Source: JAXLYX01 sp046351215 (lineage in GTDB: Bacteria > Myxococcota_A > Polyangia > Polyangiales > Houyiibacteriaceae). From it: 64,000 nt of DNA. This document shows, piece after piece, positions 49,569 through 57,940 of this stretch. The stretch covers positions 17,449-81,448 of the forward strand of contig JAXLYX010000023.1 in the NCBI GenBank assembly GCA_046351215.1, in the 5' to 3' direction. Both the position numbers and the translations under genes were made by a program. Below the pieces are notes generated by a model, which had not been told where the DNA came from, made no database searches, and saw nothing but the letters and a program-made list of their open reading frames with translations. Numbering within the stretch: position 1 is the stretch's first letter; each line of letters starts with the position of its first letter.

Positions 49569-52500
49569 TCCGGCTCCGCTCCGCGCTCTCCATCGTCGTC
49601 CTGCTCGCGCTCGCGGGCTGCCACGGCGCTCGTCCCACCACCCCGATCGCCCCCGACGTGGCCGCCCTCCGGCGCGATGCCGAGGCGCATCCGAACGACG
49701 CGTCCCGTCAGCGCCGCGTCGCGCTCGCCGAGCTCTACGAGGCCGACGGCGATCCCGCCCGGGCGCTGCCGGCGCTCGATCGCGCGCTCGCGCTCGCGCC
49801 GAACGATCCGATGCTCCACTTCGCGCGCTCGGCCGAGCGTGTGCTCCACGGCCATCCGAGCCAGGCGGTGGAGTCGCTCCTCGCGGCGGTCGACATCGGA
49901 CGTCGGCAGGGCGGCGCCGAGGCCCAGGCGATCGCCGAGGTCGCGGCGAACGATCTCGCCTCCGTGCTCTCCGACGTCGGCGGACGGCGGGCGATCGCCG
50001 ATCGCCTCCGGGCGGTGCTCGCCGATCCCGGCAAGCTCGGTCCCGCGGCGCTCCGCGAGATCGCCGAGATCGTCATCGACGACGCGTACGCGCGCGGCGA
50101 CGTCGCGACGGTCACCTCGACCGCCGCCCGCGTCGGCTGCGTGACGCGGATGCGCGTCGCCGGCCCCTTCGGCCCGCGCGAGCTCCTCGGCTTCGACCAG
50201 GACTTCCCCGCGGGCGCCGTCGGACCGATGGCCGACTCCTACGATCTCGGACCGACGCGCGGCACGCGTCCCACGCGCGACGTCGAGGCCCGCGGCTGCG
50301 CCGTCCACCTCGGCGACGGACCCGTGCTCGGTGGTGGAACGACCTACGCCGAGGCCTTCGTCGACGTCCCTGCCGAGGGCACGTACTGGCTCCGGGTCGA
50401 GACCCCGAACAGCTTCGACCTCTCGGTCGACGGGCGCTCCGCCGTCCGCGTCGATCGCCGCGCCGCCACCGGCGCTCGCATCGTGTACGAGCGGATCCGC
50501 CTCACGGCCGGCCGCCACGAGCTCTCGGTGAAGGTGACCACGCGCCATCCGAACCCGATCCTCCTCGTCTCGCTGACGGGCGACGACGGGCTCGCGATCG
50601 GCTCCGCGCGGGCGCCCTCGACCGGCTTCGGTCCCCTCGCCATCGACGTGGTCGACTCGTCGACCGCCCACCTGCGGGCCGCCGTCGAGCTCACGCGCGG
50701 AGACCTCGTCTCGTCGCGCGAGACGCTCGACGCCGTCCTCCCGAACGGGCGGGGCGGCGGGCCGCTGCTCTCGCTCCGCGCCTCCGTGGCCCTCGCGGAT
50801 CCGCTGCGTCCCGAGGACATCGCGCGCGACGACGCGCGGGCTTTCCTCCGCACGATGGCGGAGCACGATCCCGACGCCTGGTTCCCTGCGATCGAGCTCT
50901 CGCGGCTCGCGGCCGCCGAGGGACGCGACCAGGAGGCGATCCGCGAGCTCCGCGAGGCCGCCGAGCGCTGGCCCGAGCTGGTCGGCTTCCCGCTCACGCT
51001 CTCCTCGCTCCTCCTCGGTCGCGGCTGGGACGCCGAGGCCGATCGCTGGGTCGAGGAAGCGGTGCGCCGCCTTCCCGACTCCTGCCTCGTGATCGACGCC
51101 CAGCGCTCCGCGGCGGCGCGACGCGATCGCATCGACGTGCTCCGCGAGCGCGTCGAGGCGCTCCTCGTCTGCGACGCGCGTTCGACCGCGCGGCTCGACT
51201 TCCTGGTCTCGGCGCGTCGCTGGGACGAGGCCTCGACCGAGCTCGATCGCCTCGTGGGCCTCGAGCCGGCCGGCAGCGACGTCCGCTGGCTCGGCACGCG
51301 CATCCGGATCGCGGAAGGCAAGGGCGACGGCGAGACCGCGCGGCGGCTCCTCGCGCGCTACACCGAGCTCCGCCCCCGGGCCGACGCCTCGGTCGTCGAG
51401 GCGGTCGACCATCTCGTCGCGAGCGGCCAGCAGGAAGCCGGCATGGCGATGCTGGACCGGGCGATCCACCTCGAGCCGATCACGATGGCGCACCTGCGCC
51501 TGCTGCGTGCGACGCTCGGTGGCGTGGACCCCTTCCAGGGCTTCCGCGTCGACGGCTCCGAGGTCCTGCGTGCTTATCAGGCGGCATCGCACGACTACGA
51601 GCAGCCCGAGGTCTACGTGCTCGACTACGCGGTCACGCGCGTCTTCGAGGACGGCTCCTCGCTGCACCTCGTGCACCAGATCATCAAGCTGCAGAGCGAG
51701 GAGGCGGTCGACTCGCAGGGCGAGTTCGCGCCGCCCGGCGACGCGGCGATGCTGCAGCTGCACACGATCAAGGCGGACGGGACGCGGCTCGAGCCGGACC
51801 TCATCGAGGGCAAGGAGACGATCTCGATGCCGAACCTCGAGGTCGGCGACTACATCGAGTACGAGTACGTCCGCGCCCTCGAGCCCTCCGACGATCTGCT
51901 CGGCGCGGTGCTCGGAGACCGCTTCTTCTTCCAGAGCTTCGAGACGCCCTTCGACCGGAGCGAGTTCCTGCTCGTCATGCCCGAGGGCATGGAGCCGCAG
52001 CTCGATCCGCGCGGGAACCTCGCGGAGGCGACGGTGGAGCGTCGCGACGGCCTCGCGATCCGCCGGTGGCTCGTCACGCAGAGCCATCCGCGGGCGCAGG
52101 AGCCGATGTCGTCGAATCCGCGCGAGTACCTCCCCTCGGTGAACTACGGCGTCGGCGCGACCTGGGATGCGTTCCGCGACGCGATCCTCGACGGGCTCGC
52201 GGATCGCGACACGCGCGATCCCGCGGCGGTGCGTCTGCTCCTCGAGATCCTCGGGGACGACCTCGAAGCGAACGACGAGACCAAGGCGCGGAAGATCTAC
52301 GCCTGGGTCCTCGAGAACATCGAGTCGACGGACTCCCTGCTCGACGACGCCGCCCACATGATCGCGGCGCGCGCCGGCAGCCGGGCCCGCGTGCTCCACT
52401 ACCTCCTCGACCTCGTCGGCATCGAGAGCGATCTCGTGATCGTCCGTGGCTTCGGCAACGACCAGACGCCGAGCGAGCTCCCGGACGAGGAGACGTACGC

Positions 52501-53302
52501 GAGCCTGCTCCTGCGGCTCGGTCCGCCGCAGCATCCGGTCTTCGTCGCGACGAACCAACGCGGAACCCCGTTCGGCTACGTGCCGGCCGTATTGCGCGGC
52601 CAGGACGCGCTCGTGCTCCGGCGCGGTTCTCCGCGCATCCGGATCCCCGCCGAGCCGCGCATCCCGGATCGCCGCGAGATCGCGATCGACGTCACGCTCC
52701 AGCACGACGGCTCGGCCGACGTGGAGATCGTCGAGACCCACACGGGCCTCGGCGCGATCTCCTGGCGCAACGACCTCGAGGAGGTCCCGGCGGCGGTGCT
52801 CGACCAGCGCTTCGAGGACGCCTACGCGTCGCGCGTGGTCCCGGGCAGCGAGCTCCGTTCGCTCCACATCGACGGGCGCGAGGATCCCGAGGCTCCCCTC
52901 GTGATGCGCTACGTCGTCCACCTGGCCGAGCTCGGCCATCGCGAAGGCGCCGACCAGATCCTGCCGGCGGTCTTCCCGACCCTCCTCGCGCCGGGCTACG
53001 CGCAGGTCGCCTCGCGCACCACGCCGGAGCTCGTCTCCCCCGCCGACGTCGTCACGACGATCCACCTCCGCGTCCCCGAGGGCGCGAGCTTCCCCGCGAT
53101 CCCGGAGCGCGTCGCGCTCGAGGGACCGGGAGGCGCCCGCTTCGTCTTCGAGACGCGTCTCGAGGGCGGCATCCTCGTCCTTCGTCGCACGGTGCACGTG
53201 CCGATGCAGAGGGTGCCGGCGGACCACTATCCGGAGCTCGCGCGGTTCGCGCGGCAGGCGGATCAGGCCGAGGGAAGGGCGATCCGCGTCCGGATGCGCT
53301 GA
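49565..53302 (+). CDS. Large DUF3857/transglutaminase-like lipoprotein, catalytically dead paralogue
   Basis: A 1245-residue protein from GTG 49565. The signal LSIVVLLALAGC gives a lipobox. Domain order mirrors the upstream gene: TPR-like N-terminus (PARALPALDRALALAPNDP), VAGPFGPRELLGFDQD strand domain, more helical repeats, DUF3857 (DYAVTRVFEDGSSLHLVHQI, NLEVGDYIEYEY), then a transglutaminase-like domain. In that domain the DCKDK segment is replaced by RAGSRARVLHYLL (Ser939 region, no Cys), and the FDHA segment is YASLLLRLG with no His. The triad is therefore missing and the protein should not be a transglutaminase or protease. A binding or regulatory partner of the upstream enzyme is the simplest reading. 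Confidence 0.85.
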   Translation: MIRLRSALSIVVLLALAGCHGARPTTPIAPDVAALRRDAEAHPNDASRQRRVALAELYEADGDPARALPALDRALALAPNDPMLHFARSAERVLHGHPSQAVESLLAAVDIGRRQGGAEAQAIAEVAANDLASVLSDVGGRRAIADRLRAVLADPGKLGPAALREIAEIVIDDAYARGDVATVTSTAARVGCVTRMRVAGPFGPRELLGFDQDFPAGAVGPMADSYDLGPTRGTRPTRDVEARGCAVHLGDGPVLGGGTTYAEAFVDVPAEGTYWLRVETPNSFDLSVDGRSAVRVDRRAATGARIVYERIRLTAGRHELSVKVTTRHPNPILLVSLTGDDGLAIGSARAPSTGFGPLAIDVVDSSTAHLRAAVELTRGDLVSSRETLDAVLPNGRGGGPLLSLRASVALADPLRPEDIARDDARAFLRTMAEHDPDAWFPAIELSRLAAAEGRDQEAIRELREAAERWPELVGFPLTLSSLLLGRGWDAEADRWVEEAVRRLPDSCLVIDAQRSAAARRDRIDVLRERVEALLVCDARSTARLDFLVSARRWDEASTELDRLVGLEPAGSDVRWLGTRIRIAEGKGDGETARRLLARYTELRPRADASVVEAVDHLVASGQQEAGMAMLDRAIHLEPITMAHLRLLRATLGGVDPFQGFRVDGSEVLRAYQAASHDYEQPEVYVLDYAVTRVFEDGSSLHLVHQIIKLQSEEAVDSQGEFAPPGDAAMLQLHTIKADGTRLEPDLIEGKETISMPNLEVGDYIEYEYVRALEPSDDLLGAVLGDRFFFQSFETPFDRSEFLLVMPEGMEPQLDPRGNLAEATVERRDGLAIRRWLVTQSHPRAQEPMSSNPREYLPSVNYGVGATWDAFRDAILDGLADRDTRDPAAVRLLLEILGDDLEANDETKARKIYAWVLENIESTDSLLDDAAHMIAARAGSRARVLHYLLDLVGIESDLVIVRGFGNDQTPSELPDEETYASLLLRLGPPQHPVFVATNQRGTPFGYVPAVLRGQDALVLRRGSPRIRIPAEPRIPDRREIAIDVTLQHDGSADVEIVETHTGLGAISWRNDLEEVPAAVLDQRFEDAYASRVVPGSELRSLHIDGREDPEAPLVMRYVVHLAELGHREGADQILPAVFPTLLAPGYAQVASRTTPELVSPADVVTTIHLRVPEGASFPAIPERVALEGPGGARFVFETRLEGGILVLRRTVHVPMQRVPADHYPELARFARQADQAEGRAIRVRMR

Positions 53303-53308
53303 AGAGAC

Positions 53309-53421
53309 GTGCACGTGGACGTCGACGGTGGCGTTCACGTGCACGGGGCGGCGTGCACGTGCAGGTGCACGGTTCGCGTGCACGGGGACGTGAACGAGTC
53401 GCGTGCACGGTTCGCGTGCAC
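53309..53421. repeat. GTGCAC-rich tandem repeat
   Basis: Seven copies of the palindrome GTGCAC occur in 113 bp (53309, 53339, 53353, 53365, 53378, 53403, 53416). A 13-bp unit GTGCACGGTTCGC is present at 53365, 53403 and 53416, with degraded versions between. It lies directly after the dead-transglutaminase gene, in the 191-bp gap before the next gene. Confidence 0.75.
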
Positions 53422-53493
53422 GGTTCGCGTGCAGGGTTGGTGTGGTTGCGAATCGTGCGCTTTCCGGGCCCGATTGGAGGTACGTTCGAGACC

Positions 53494-53937
53494 GTGACCT
53501 CAGACCGCATTCCGTTGCCAGGCGCTTTCGCCTCGACCCTGCCGACGTCGACGTACAAGGGCCCGCGCGGGACCTTCTACCTCTACCAGGTCGCGCCGTA
53601 CGTCGTGTACACGCAGGCGGTGGGGCACATGGACCATGGCTGCGCGGAGGCCTTCATGGCCTTCGTGAACCGCACGTTCGATCGGGGCCGCACGACGACG
53701 CTCTTCCACGACTGGAGCGGGATCACGGGCTACGACAGCGACGCGCGGGCGACGCTGACGCGCTGGACGATCGAGCGACGGAGCGTCATCGGCTCGGTCT
53801 CGGTGCTCGTGAAGTCGAAGCTCCTCTCCATGGGCATCGCGACGGCCAACCTCGCGACGATGCCGATGGGCGTGACCTTCCACAGCCACACGGACCGTGC
53901 GGTCTTCGAGCGGGAGTTCCTCGCGGCGATGAAGTGA
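53494..53937 (+). CDS. Hypothetical protein, possibly STAS/SpoIIAA-like
   Basis: A 147-residue soluble protein. GTG 53494 is used; the only GGAGG lies 13 bases upstream, so the start is uncertain. Pattern: strand FYLYQVAPYVVYTQAVG, a conserved-looking HMDHGCAEAFMAFVNRTF helix, strand TTTLFHDWSGITGYD, then a helix and strand IGSVSVLVKSKLLSMGIA. This order of strand and helix resembles STAS/SpoIIAA-like proteins common in myxobacteria. No catalytic motif. Confidence 0.55.
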   Translation: MTSDRIPLPGAFASTLPTSTYKGPRGTFYLYQVAPYVVYTQAVGHMDHGCAEAFMAFVNRTFDRGRTTTLFHDWSGITGYDSDARATLTRWTIERRSVIGSVSVLVKSKLLSMGIATANLATMPMGVTFHSHTDRAVFEREFLAAMK

Positions 53938-54041
53938 AGGTCGAGAGGCGCTCTCGGGACGCGAACGGCGCCTGCCGTCGTCGCAGCCCTCGAGCCCTGG
54001 CCGTCTTTCGTGCGGGGCGCGCGCCGTGGTAAGTGGGCGCG

Positions 54042-55019
54042 ATGCGCTCCGCTCTCGTCGTTCTCGCTCTCGTCGTCACGGTCGTCGTCCTGCGGTCCGG
54101 AGTGGCCCTCGCGGGGGATGGGGACGAACCCGGGACGGACCCTGCGGGCGAGGTGCTCACGGTGCTCGAGGCGTCGCGCTCCCGCTTCGCGCCCTGTGCC
54201 TACGCGCTCGGCGCACCGTCGCCGGAGCTCGCCTCCCTGACGTTGGTCGTGCGCGTCGACGCGCGCGGTCGCGCGGCGACCGAGATCCGCGAGACGCCGT
54301 CGGCGTCGCGGTCGCTGCGCTCGTGTCTCTCGCGGGGCGTCTCCGGCGTCGTGTCGCGCATGCGGCCCCGTCCCGTCGGGCCGGTCGAGGTCGAGCTTCG
54401 GCCGTTCTCCGCCCTGCCGCAGCCGAGCCGCGCGCCGGCGGCTCCCATCGTGGCGTCGCGTGATGACGTCGTGTCCATGGATCGCAGCCTCGCGGAGGGG
54501 GCGGACGACGCACAGCGTCTCTCGATGCTCTCCTCCGAGATCGAGAACGGCCGAGCGGTGCCGGCCTCGGCCGCGCCGCTCTACCTTCGCCGCTTCCGCG
54601 AGAGGACGATGGAGGCCGCGCTGCTCCTCTGCGGCATGACCGTGGGGGAAGGCGCGCGCGCGACGATCGAGCGTGCGCTCCCCGCGAACCAGCGCGCCTA
54701 CTTCCACGGCGTGACGGAGTCCGGGTGCGGTGCTGCGTCGAGCGAGGTCGTGCCGACCCCTCCGCGGCATCCGGGGGCGCAATGCAGCTCCAACTCTGAT
54801 TGCGTGATGATCCCGCGCTCGCCGCCCGACTGCTGCGGGAATCCGTGCACCGGCGGCGACGCCGTGCCGCGGGTCGACGCCGAGCGGCTCGGCCGCGCCT
54901 GCGAGGCGGTCCGTCCCAGGCACTGTCCTGCCATGGCCTGCATGTTCGAGCCGTCGTACGCGGCGTGCGTGCAAGGCCGCTGCGTGACGCGTTCGGAGGG
55001 GGAGCGGGGCGGGTTGTAG
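54042..55019 (+). CDS. Secreted protein with AgmX-like domain and Cys-rich C-terminus
   Basis: A 325-residue protein with signal peptide (LVVLALVVTVVVLRSGVALA). Residues of about 35-125 (LEASRSRFAPCAYALG, LTLVVRVDARGRAATEIRET, SLRSCLSRGVSGVV) have the two-Cys AgmX-like layout also seen at the C-terminus of the RCC1-like protein at 29480-31114. The C-terminal 80 residues hold about nine Cys (CSSNSDCVMI, PPDCCGNPC, CPAMACMFEPSYAACVQGRC), a small disulfide-rich module often found in myxobacterial lipoproteins. Start ATG 54042; a GTG at 54033 is less likely. Function unknown. Confidence 0.65.
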   Translation: MRSALVVLALVVTVVVLRSGVALAGDGDEPGTDPAGEVLTVLEASRSRFAPCAYALGAPSPELASLTLVVRVDARGRAATEIRETPSASRSLRSCLSRGVSGVVSRMRPRPVGPVEVELRPFSALPQPSRAPAAPIVASRDDVVSMDRSLAEGADDAQRLSMLSSEIENGRAVPASAAPLYLRRFRERTMEAALLLCGMTVGEGARATIERALPANQRAYFHGVTESGCGAASSEVVPTPPRHPGAQCSSNSDCVMIPRSPPDCCGNPCTGGDAVPRVDAERLGRACEAVRPRHCPAMACMFEPSYAACVQGRCVTRSEGERGGL

Positions 55020-55103
55020 CGGCCTAGGGGGTCGGCGGGGCCGAGTCGCTCGCCAACGGATGGCAAAGGCAGCGGGTCCGTGCCGCGCCTTCGCTTCGCT
55101 CCC

Positions 55104-55562
55104 TCAATAGGTCACGGCCATCAGGACGATGTCGACGTACGTCGATGGCCGGAGGGTCTGTCCGACGCAGAAGAGCAAGCTTCCGTGCAGGACCGGATCC
55201 GTATCGTTCCGCGTGCACCACTTCGGGTGGAAATCGTCGGGATAGCGCATCGAAGCGAATCGTGCGGGAGGCCGCGAGTAGTAATCGCGGCCTTCGAGCT
55301 CCACCCAGGTGCCGCCACACGAGCCGAGCAGGCGGGCGCGATCCGCGTCCCGCATGCGCCCCGTGATCAGGGTTTCGCTGCCATCTGGGGCACTGCTGCT
55401 CTCCACCGAGACTTCCCGCACGTACGTGCGGACGTCACACGAAGTGACCTCCTCGGGCTCGGGCGAGCATGCGGCGGATGGCCATGCCCAACACGTCGCG
55501 ACGAGCATGGCGAGCCTTCGAAGGCGCGACCATGCCACGTCGAGTCCGTCGATACGTCCCAT
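55104..55562 (-). CDS. Small lipoprotein
   Basis: A 152-residue protein; signal LRRLAMLVATCWAWPSAAC with a lipobox. The mature part contains four or five Cys and short strands (TYVREVSVESSS, GSETLITGRMRDADRARLL, GTWVELEGRDYYSRP). It is the last of three tightly packed minus-strand genes (7 bases after the membrane protein gene). No family recognised. Confidence 0.55.
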   Translation of the reverse strand: MGRIDGLDVAWSRLRRLAMLVATCWAWPSAACSPEPEEVTSCDVRTYVREVSVESSSAPDGSETLITGRMRDADRARLLGSCGGTWVELEGRDYYSRPPARFASMRYPDDFHPKWCTRNDTDPVLHGSLLFCVGQTLRPSTYVDIVLMAVTY

Positions 55563-55569
55563 GGGTCGC

Positions 55570-55971
55570 TCAGCCCGCTGCATCCGACTCGAGCCGACTG
55601 CGAAGCACCACGGAGGCGACGAGGACCGCGCCGACCAGGGCACAGCTGAAATCGACGAGCCGCAGCCACCAGCGCGGACCGTCGAAGAGGCCGAAGTAGA
55701 GACTCGACATCGCGAACGCAGCCCCCGCGGAAGCAACTCCCACGGTCCGTGCGACGCGCGCCACCCTCCCGGGAAGGAGCAGAGCCGGAAGGACGCCCAA
55801 GAACGGGAACAGGAGCACCGCCATGGCAGCAGCAGGAGTCTGGTTGGCCAGCGGGACGATGCGGGACAGGAGGACCACGCCGATCACGTAGATCCGGGCC
55901 TCGGGCCATCGTGCGAGGTTTTCGTTCGAGGTCGTCATGTCGTCAGGGGTGTTGTTCGCGGGGTTCGTCAT
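55570..55971 (-). CDS. Small integral membrane protein
   Basis: A 133-residue protein. Four hydrophobic segments: IYVIGVVLLSRIVPLA, AAAMAVLLFPFLGVLPALLL, TVGVASAGAAFAMSSLYFGLF and LVDFSCALVGAVLVASVVL. Its ATG overlaps the upstream stop (ATGA), so it is coupled to the lipoprotein gene above it. Function unknown. Confidence 0.6.
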   Translation of the reverse strand: MTNPANNTPDDMTTSNENLARWPEARIYVIGVVLLSRIVPLANQTPAAAMAVLLFPFLGVLPALLLPGRVARVARTVGVASAGAAFAMSSLYFGLFDGPRWWLRLVDFSCALVGAVLVASVVLRSRLESDAAG

Positions 55972-56465
55972 CGTCGTCGAGGTCGCCCTTCACACCATTG
56001 CTCGCGCTCGCAGTCCAGGCTGAACATGAAGCCCTGCGACATCCCGGGCGGGACGATTCGGAGCATTTGTATGCCCGCACCGCGCGGGTCGCTGGGAGGA
56101 TTGCTTCGAGAACAGAACGCCGCCACCTCGAAGCTCGATCCGCCGACGAGGTGACACTCCGCGGACACCGACGGCTCCTCGTACACCACGAGACACTCGA
56201 TCTCATTCCGCAGTGCCAGGGACTCTCGCGATCCAGGTACTACGACCTTCGTGATCGGATCGACTCCGTCGTCGCGCATCAGCGTCGCGGAGAGTGTGAC
56301 CGGACACGCGGGCTCGCCGGGATCGGGTGCGTCTGGCCGCCCGCGTCGCGAGTCCCCGCCGGAAGCCTCGGTGGTCCTTGGGGGCGTGGTGACGGCGGGA
56401 CACCGTGGCGGGGCAGCGCACGAGAGCACGATGGCTGCACCAGCGACGAATACGACGACGCGCAT
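55968..56465 (-). CDS. Lipoprotein
   Basis: A 165-residue protein. Start at ATG 56465 with GAGGGTGA upstream. Signal MRVVVFVAGAAIVLSCAAP with lipobox VLSC. A Pro/Thr/Arg-rich linker follows, then a small domain with Cys (CPVTLSATLMRDDGVD, ECLVVYEEPSVSAECHLVGG, FCSRS, LDCEREQWCEG). It is the first gene of a three-gene operon with a membrane protein and a second lipoprotein. Confidence 0.6.
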   Translation of the reverse strand: MRVVVFVAGAAIVLSCAAPPRCPAVTTPPRTTEASGGDSRRGRPDAPDPGEPACPVTLSATLMRDDGVDPITKVVVPGSRESLALRNEIECLVVYEEPSVSAECHLVGGSSFEVAAFCSRSNPPSDPRGAGIQMLRIVPPGMSQGFMFSLDCEREQWCEGRPRRR

Positions 56466-56637
56466 GACTGTCACCCTCGGTGGCATCCCGTCGCTCGACA
56501 CTCGAACCGACCTCCCTGCCGCAGAAATGACATCCGCCGAGGGAGCCCTCGAAAGCTGGTCCTTCGATGTGGCGGCGGTCGATCGGAGGGAACGTCGGTC
56601 CGGAACCAGGAGGAGAGCCGACGGCAGGAGCGTCGGC

Positions 56638-57192
56638 TCATCGGCCCGGTCCTTCGGCCGATAGTGAGCCCGAGGGTTGGTTCCACGACGAGCCGAAGAC
56701 CAGCAAGGCAGCTCCGCCGAGCGCGACGATCGCTGGAATCCACCCGCGTCCGAAGCTCATGGTGATCGTCTGGAGAAGCCAGGCCGAGAGGAACATTCCC
56801 GCCCCCGGAAGTCGTCCCTCGCGAACGCGCACGACGCACAGCTCGAAGAACGCCGACACCGTCGAAGCGAGAATCGTGAATGCAGCCCAGGAGATGGTCC
56901 ATCCCATGCCGACCAGCACCAGGAGATACGCGGCGATTCCAGCACCGGCGAGCACCAAGAAGAGTGCGATCACGGCTCGGTGCATACGAATTCGAGGCTG
57001 TCCCGGCATCCGGACCAGAAAGGGAATCAGCCAGTAGAACGAGCTCGCCGGATGGAGAGGAATCAGAGGGACGACCGGGCGAGACACGATACCGCCACCT
57101 CGACCCAGCCATAGGTTGAGCAAGAGCGGAGTGGCGACGGACGCCGTCGACAGGAGGACGATGAGCCTACGGTTGCGGTTCCAAGTGACCAT
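56638..57192 (-). CDS. Integral membrane protein
   Basis: A 184-residue protein from ATG 57192; an in-frame GTG at 57219 would add nine residues. About five hydrophobic segments are visible (LIVLLSTASVATPLLLNLWL, AVIALFLVLAGAGIAAYLLVL, WTISWAAFTILASTVSAFF, FLSAWLLQTITMSF, WIPAIVALGGAALLVFGS). No family recognised. The 172 bp between this gene and the lipoprotein gene at 56465 show nothing else. Confidence 0.55.
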   Translation of the reverse strand: MVTWNRNRRLIVLLSTASVATPLLLNLWLGRGGGIVSRPVVPLIPLHPASSFYWLIPFLVRMPGQPRIRMHRAVIALFLVLAGAGIAAYLLVLVGMGWTISWAAFTILASTVSAFFELCVVRVREGRLPGAGMFLSAWLLQTITMSFGRGWIPAIVALGGAALLVFGSSWNQPSGSLSAEGPGR

Positions 57193-57372
57193 GGCAGTCA
57201 AGAACGAGCCTCGCTCCACGGAGACGATTGGACGTCGGAACGAGAATGCGCACCGCTCGCCCGGCCACCGTTCTGTGACGCCAACAATACACCGACCGAT
57301 CCCAGCATATGGAGCTCTTCGCCTGACGCGGACGCCGACCCGCTCCCCCGCCGATCCGCTAGCATCCCTCGC

Positions 57373-57810
57373 ATGGCTCTACGCTTCACTCGGCGGCGGA
57401 CGATCCCTCCGGCGCAATCCGGGAGCGACCGCCCGTGGCTCGACGGCGTCGAGCTCGGCCATCTCGATCGCGCCCAGCTGCTCGCGGTTCTCCAGTGGTT
57501 CCAGCCGGAGCTCACCGAAGCGGAAATGCTCGCAGGCACGGCGGACTTCTATCTCGAGAACGTGCCGTCGATCGCCGAGGTGCCCGTCGAATGGTGGGAC
57601 GTCGGGGACGAGTTCCAGCTCTGGCTCTGCAACGCCGACAGCGGCTACCTCTTCGACGCGGGGACGACGAACCGTCGGGCGGGAATCGTCCAGTGGGCGT
57701 TCGATCTCGATCGGGAGCTTCCCGAGGCGACCCGGATCGCGATCCGCGAGGCGGCCGCGCGGGCGGTCGAGGAGCATCCCAGGAGCCTGCTCGCTTCGGT
57801 CGAGCTCTAG
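57373..57810 (+). CDS. Hypothetical protein
   Basis: A 145-residue, acidic, soluble protein rich in Trp (HLDRAQLLAVLQWFQPELTEAE; VPVEWWDVGDEFQLWLCNAD; GIVQWAFDLDRELPEATRIAIREAA). It ends in a helix with EEHPRSLLASVEL. No motif or family recognised. A 130-bp gap separates it from the flavoprotein gene. Confidence 0.55.
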   Translation: MALRFTRRRTIPPAQSGSDRPWLDGVELGHLDRAQLLAVLQWFQPELTEAEMLAGTADFYLENVPSIAEVPVEWWDVGDEFQLWLCNADSGYLFDAGTTNRRAGIVQWAFDLDRELPEATRIAIREAAARAVEEHPRSLLASVEL

Positions 57811-57940
57811 GAGACAGGAGCCCTCGTCCCCCGATGGAGAGCACCGGTCGGGAGTCGCGAAGATCGTTCCTCGCGAACCCTTTCTCCCCGGCCTGGCTCC
57901 TACTCGAGTCAGGGCGCCTCGAGGCGCTCGGGAGGCGCAC

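Noticed and set aside
45465..53383. Very long minus-strand frames opposite the two DUF3857 proteins
   Set aside because: Antisense shadows of genes with clear signal peptides, domains and coupled starts.
53303..53430. CRISPR array
   Set aside because: The repeated unit is 13 bp with no regular spacers of 30-40 bp and no cas genes in the window; it is a short tandem/palindromic array.
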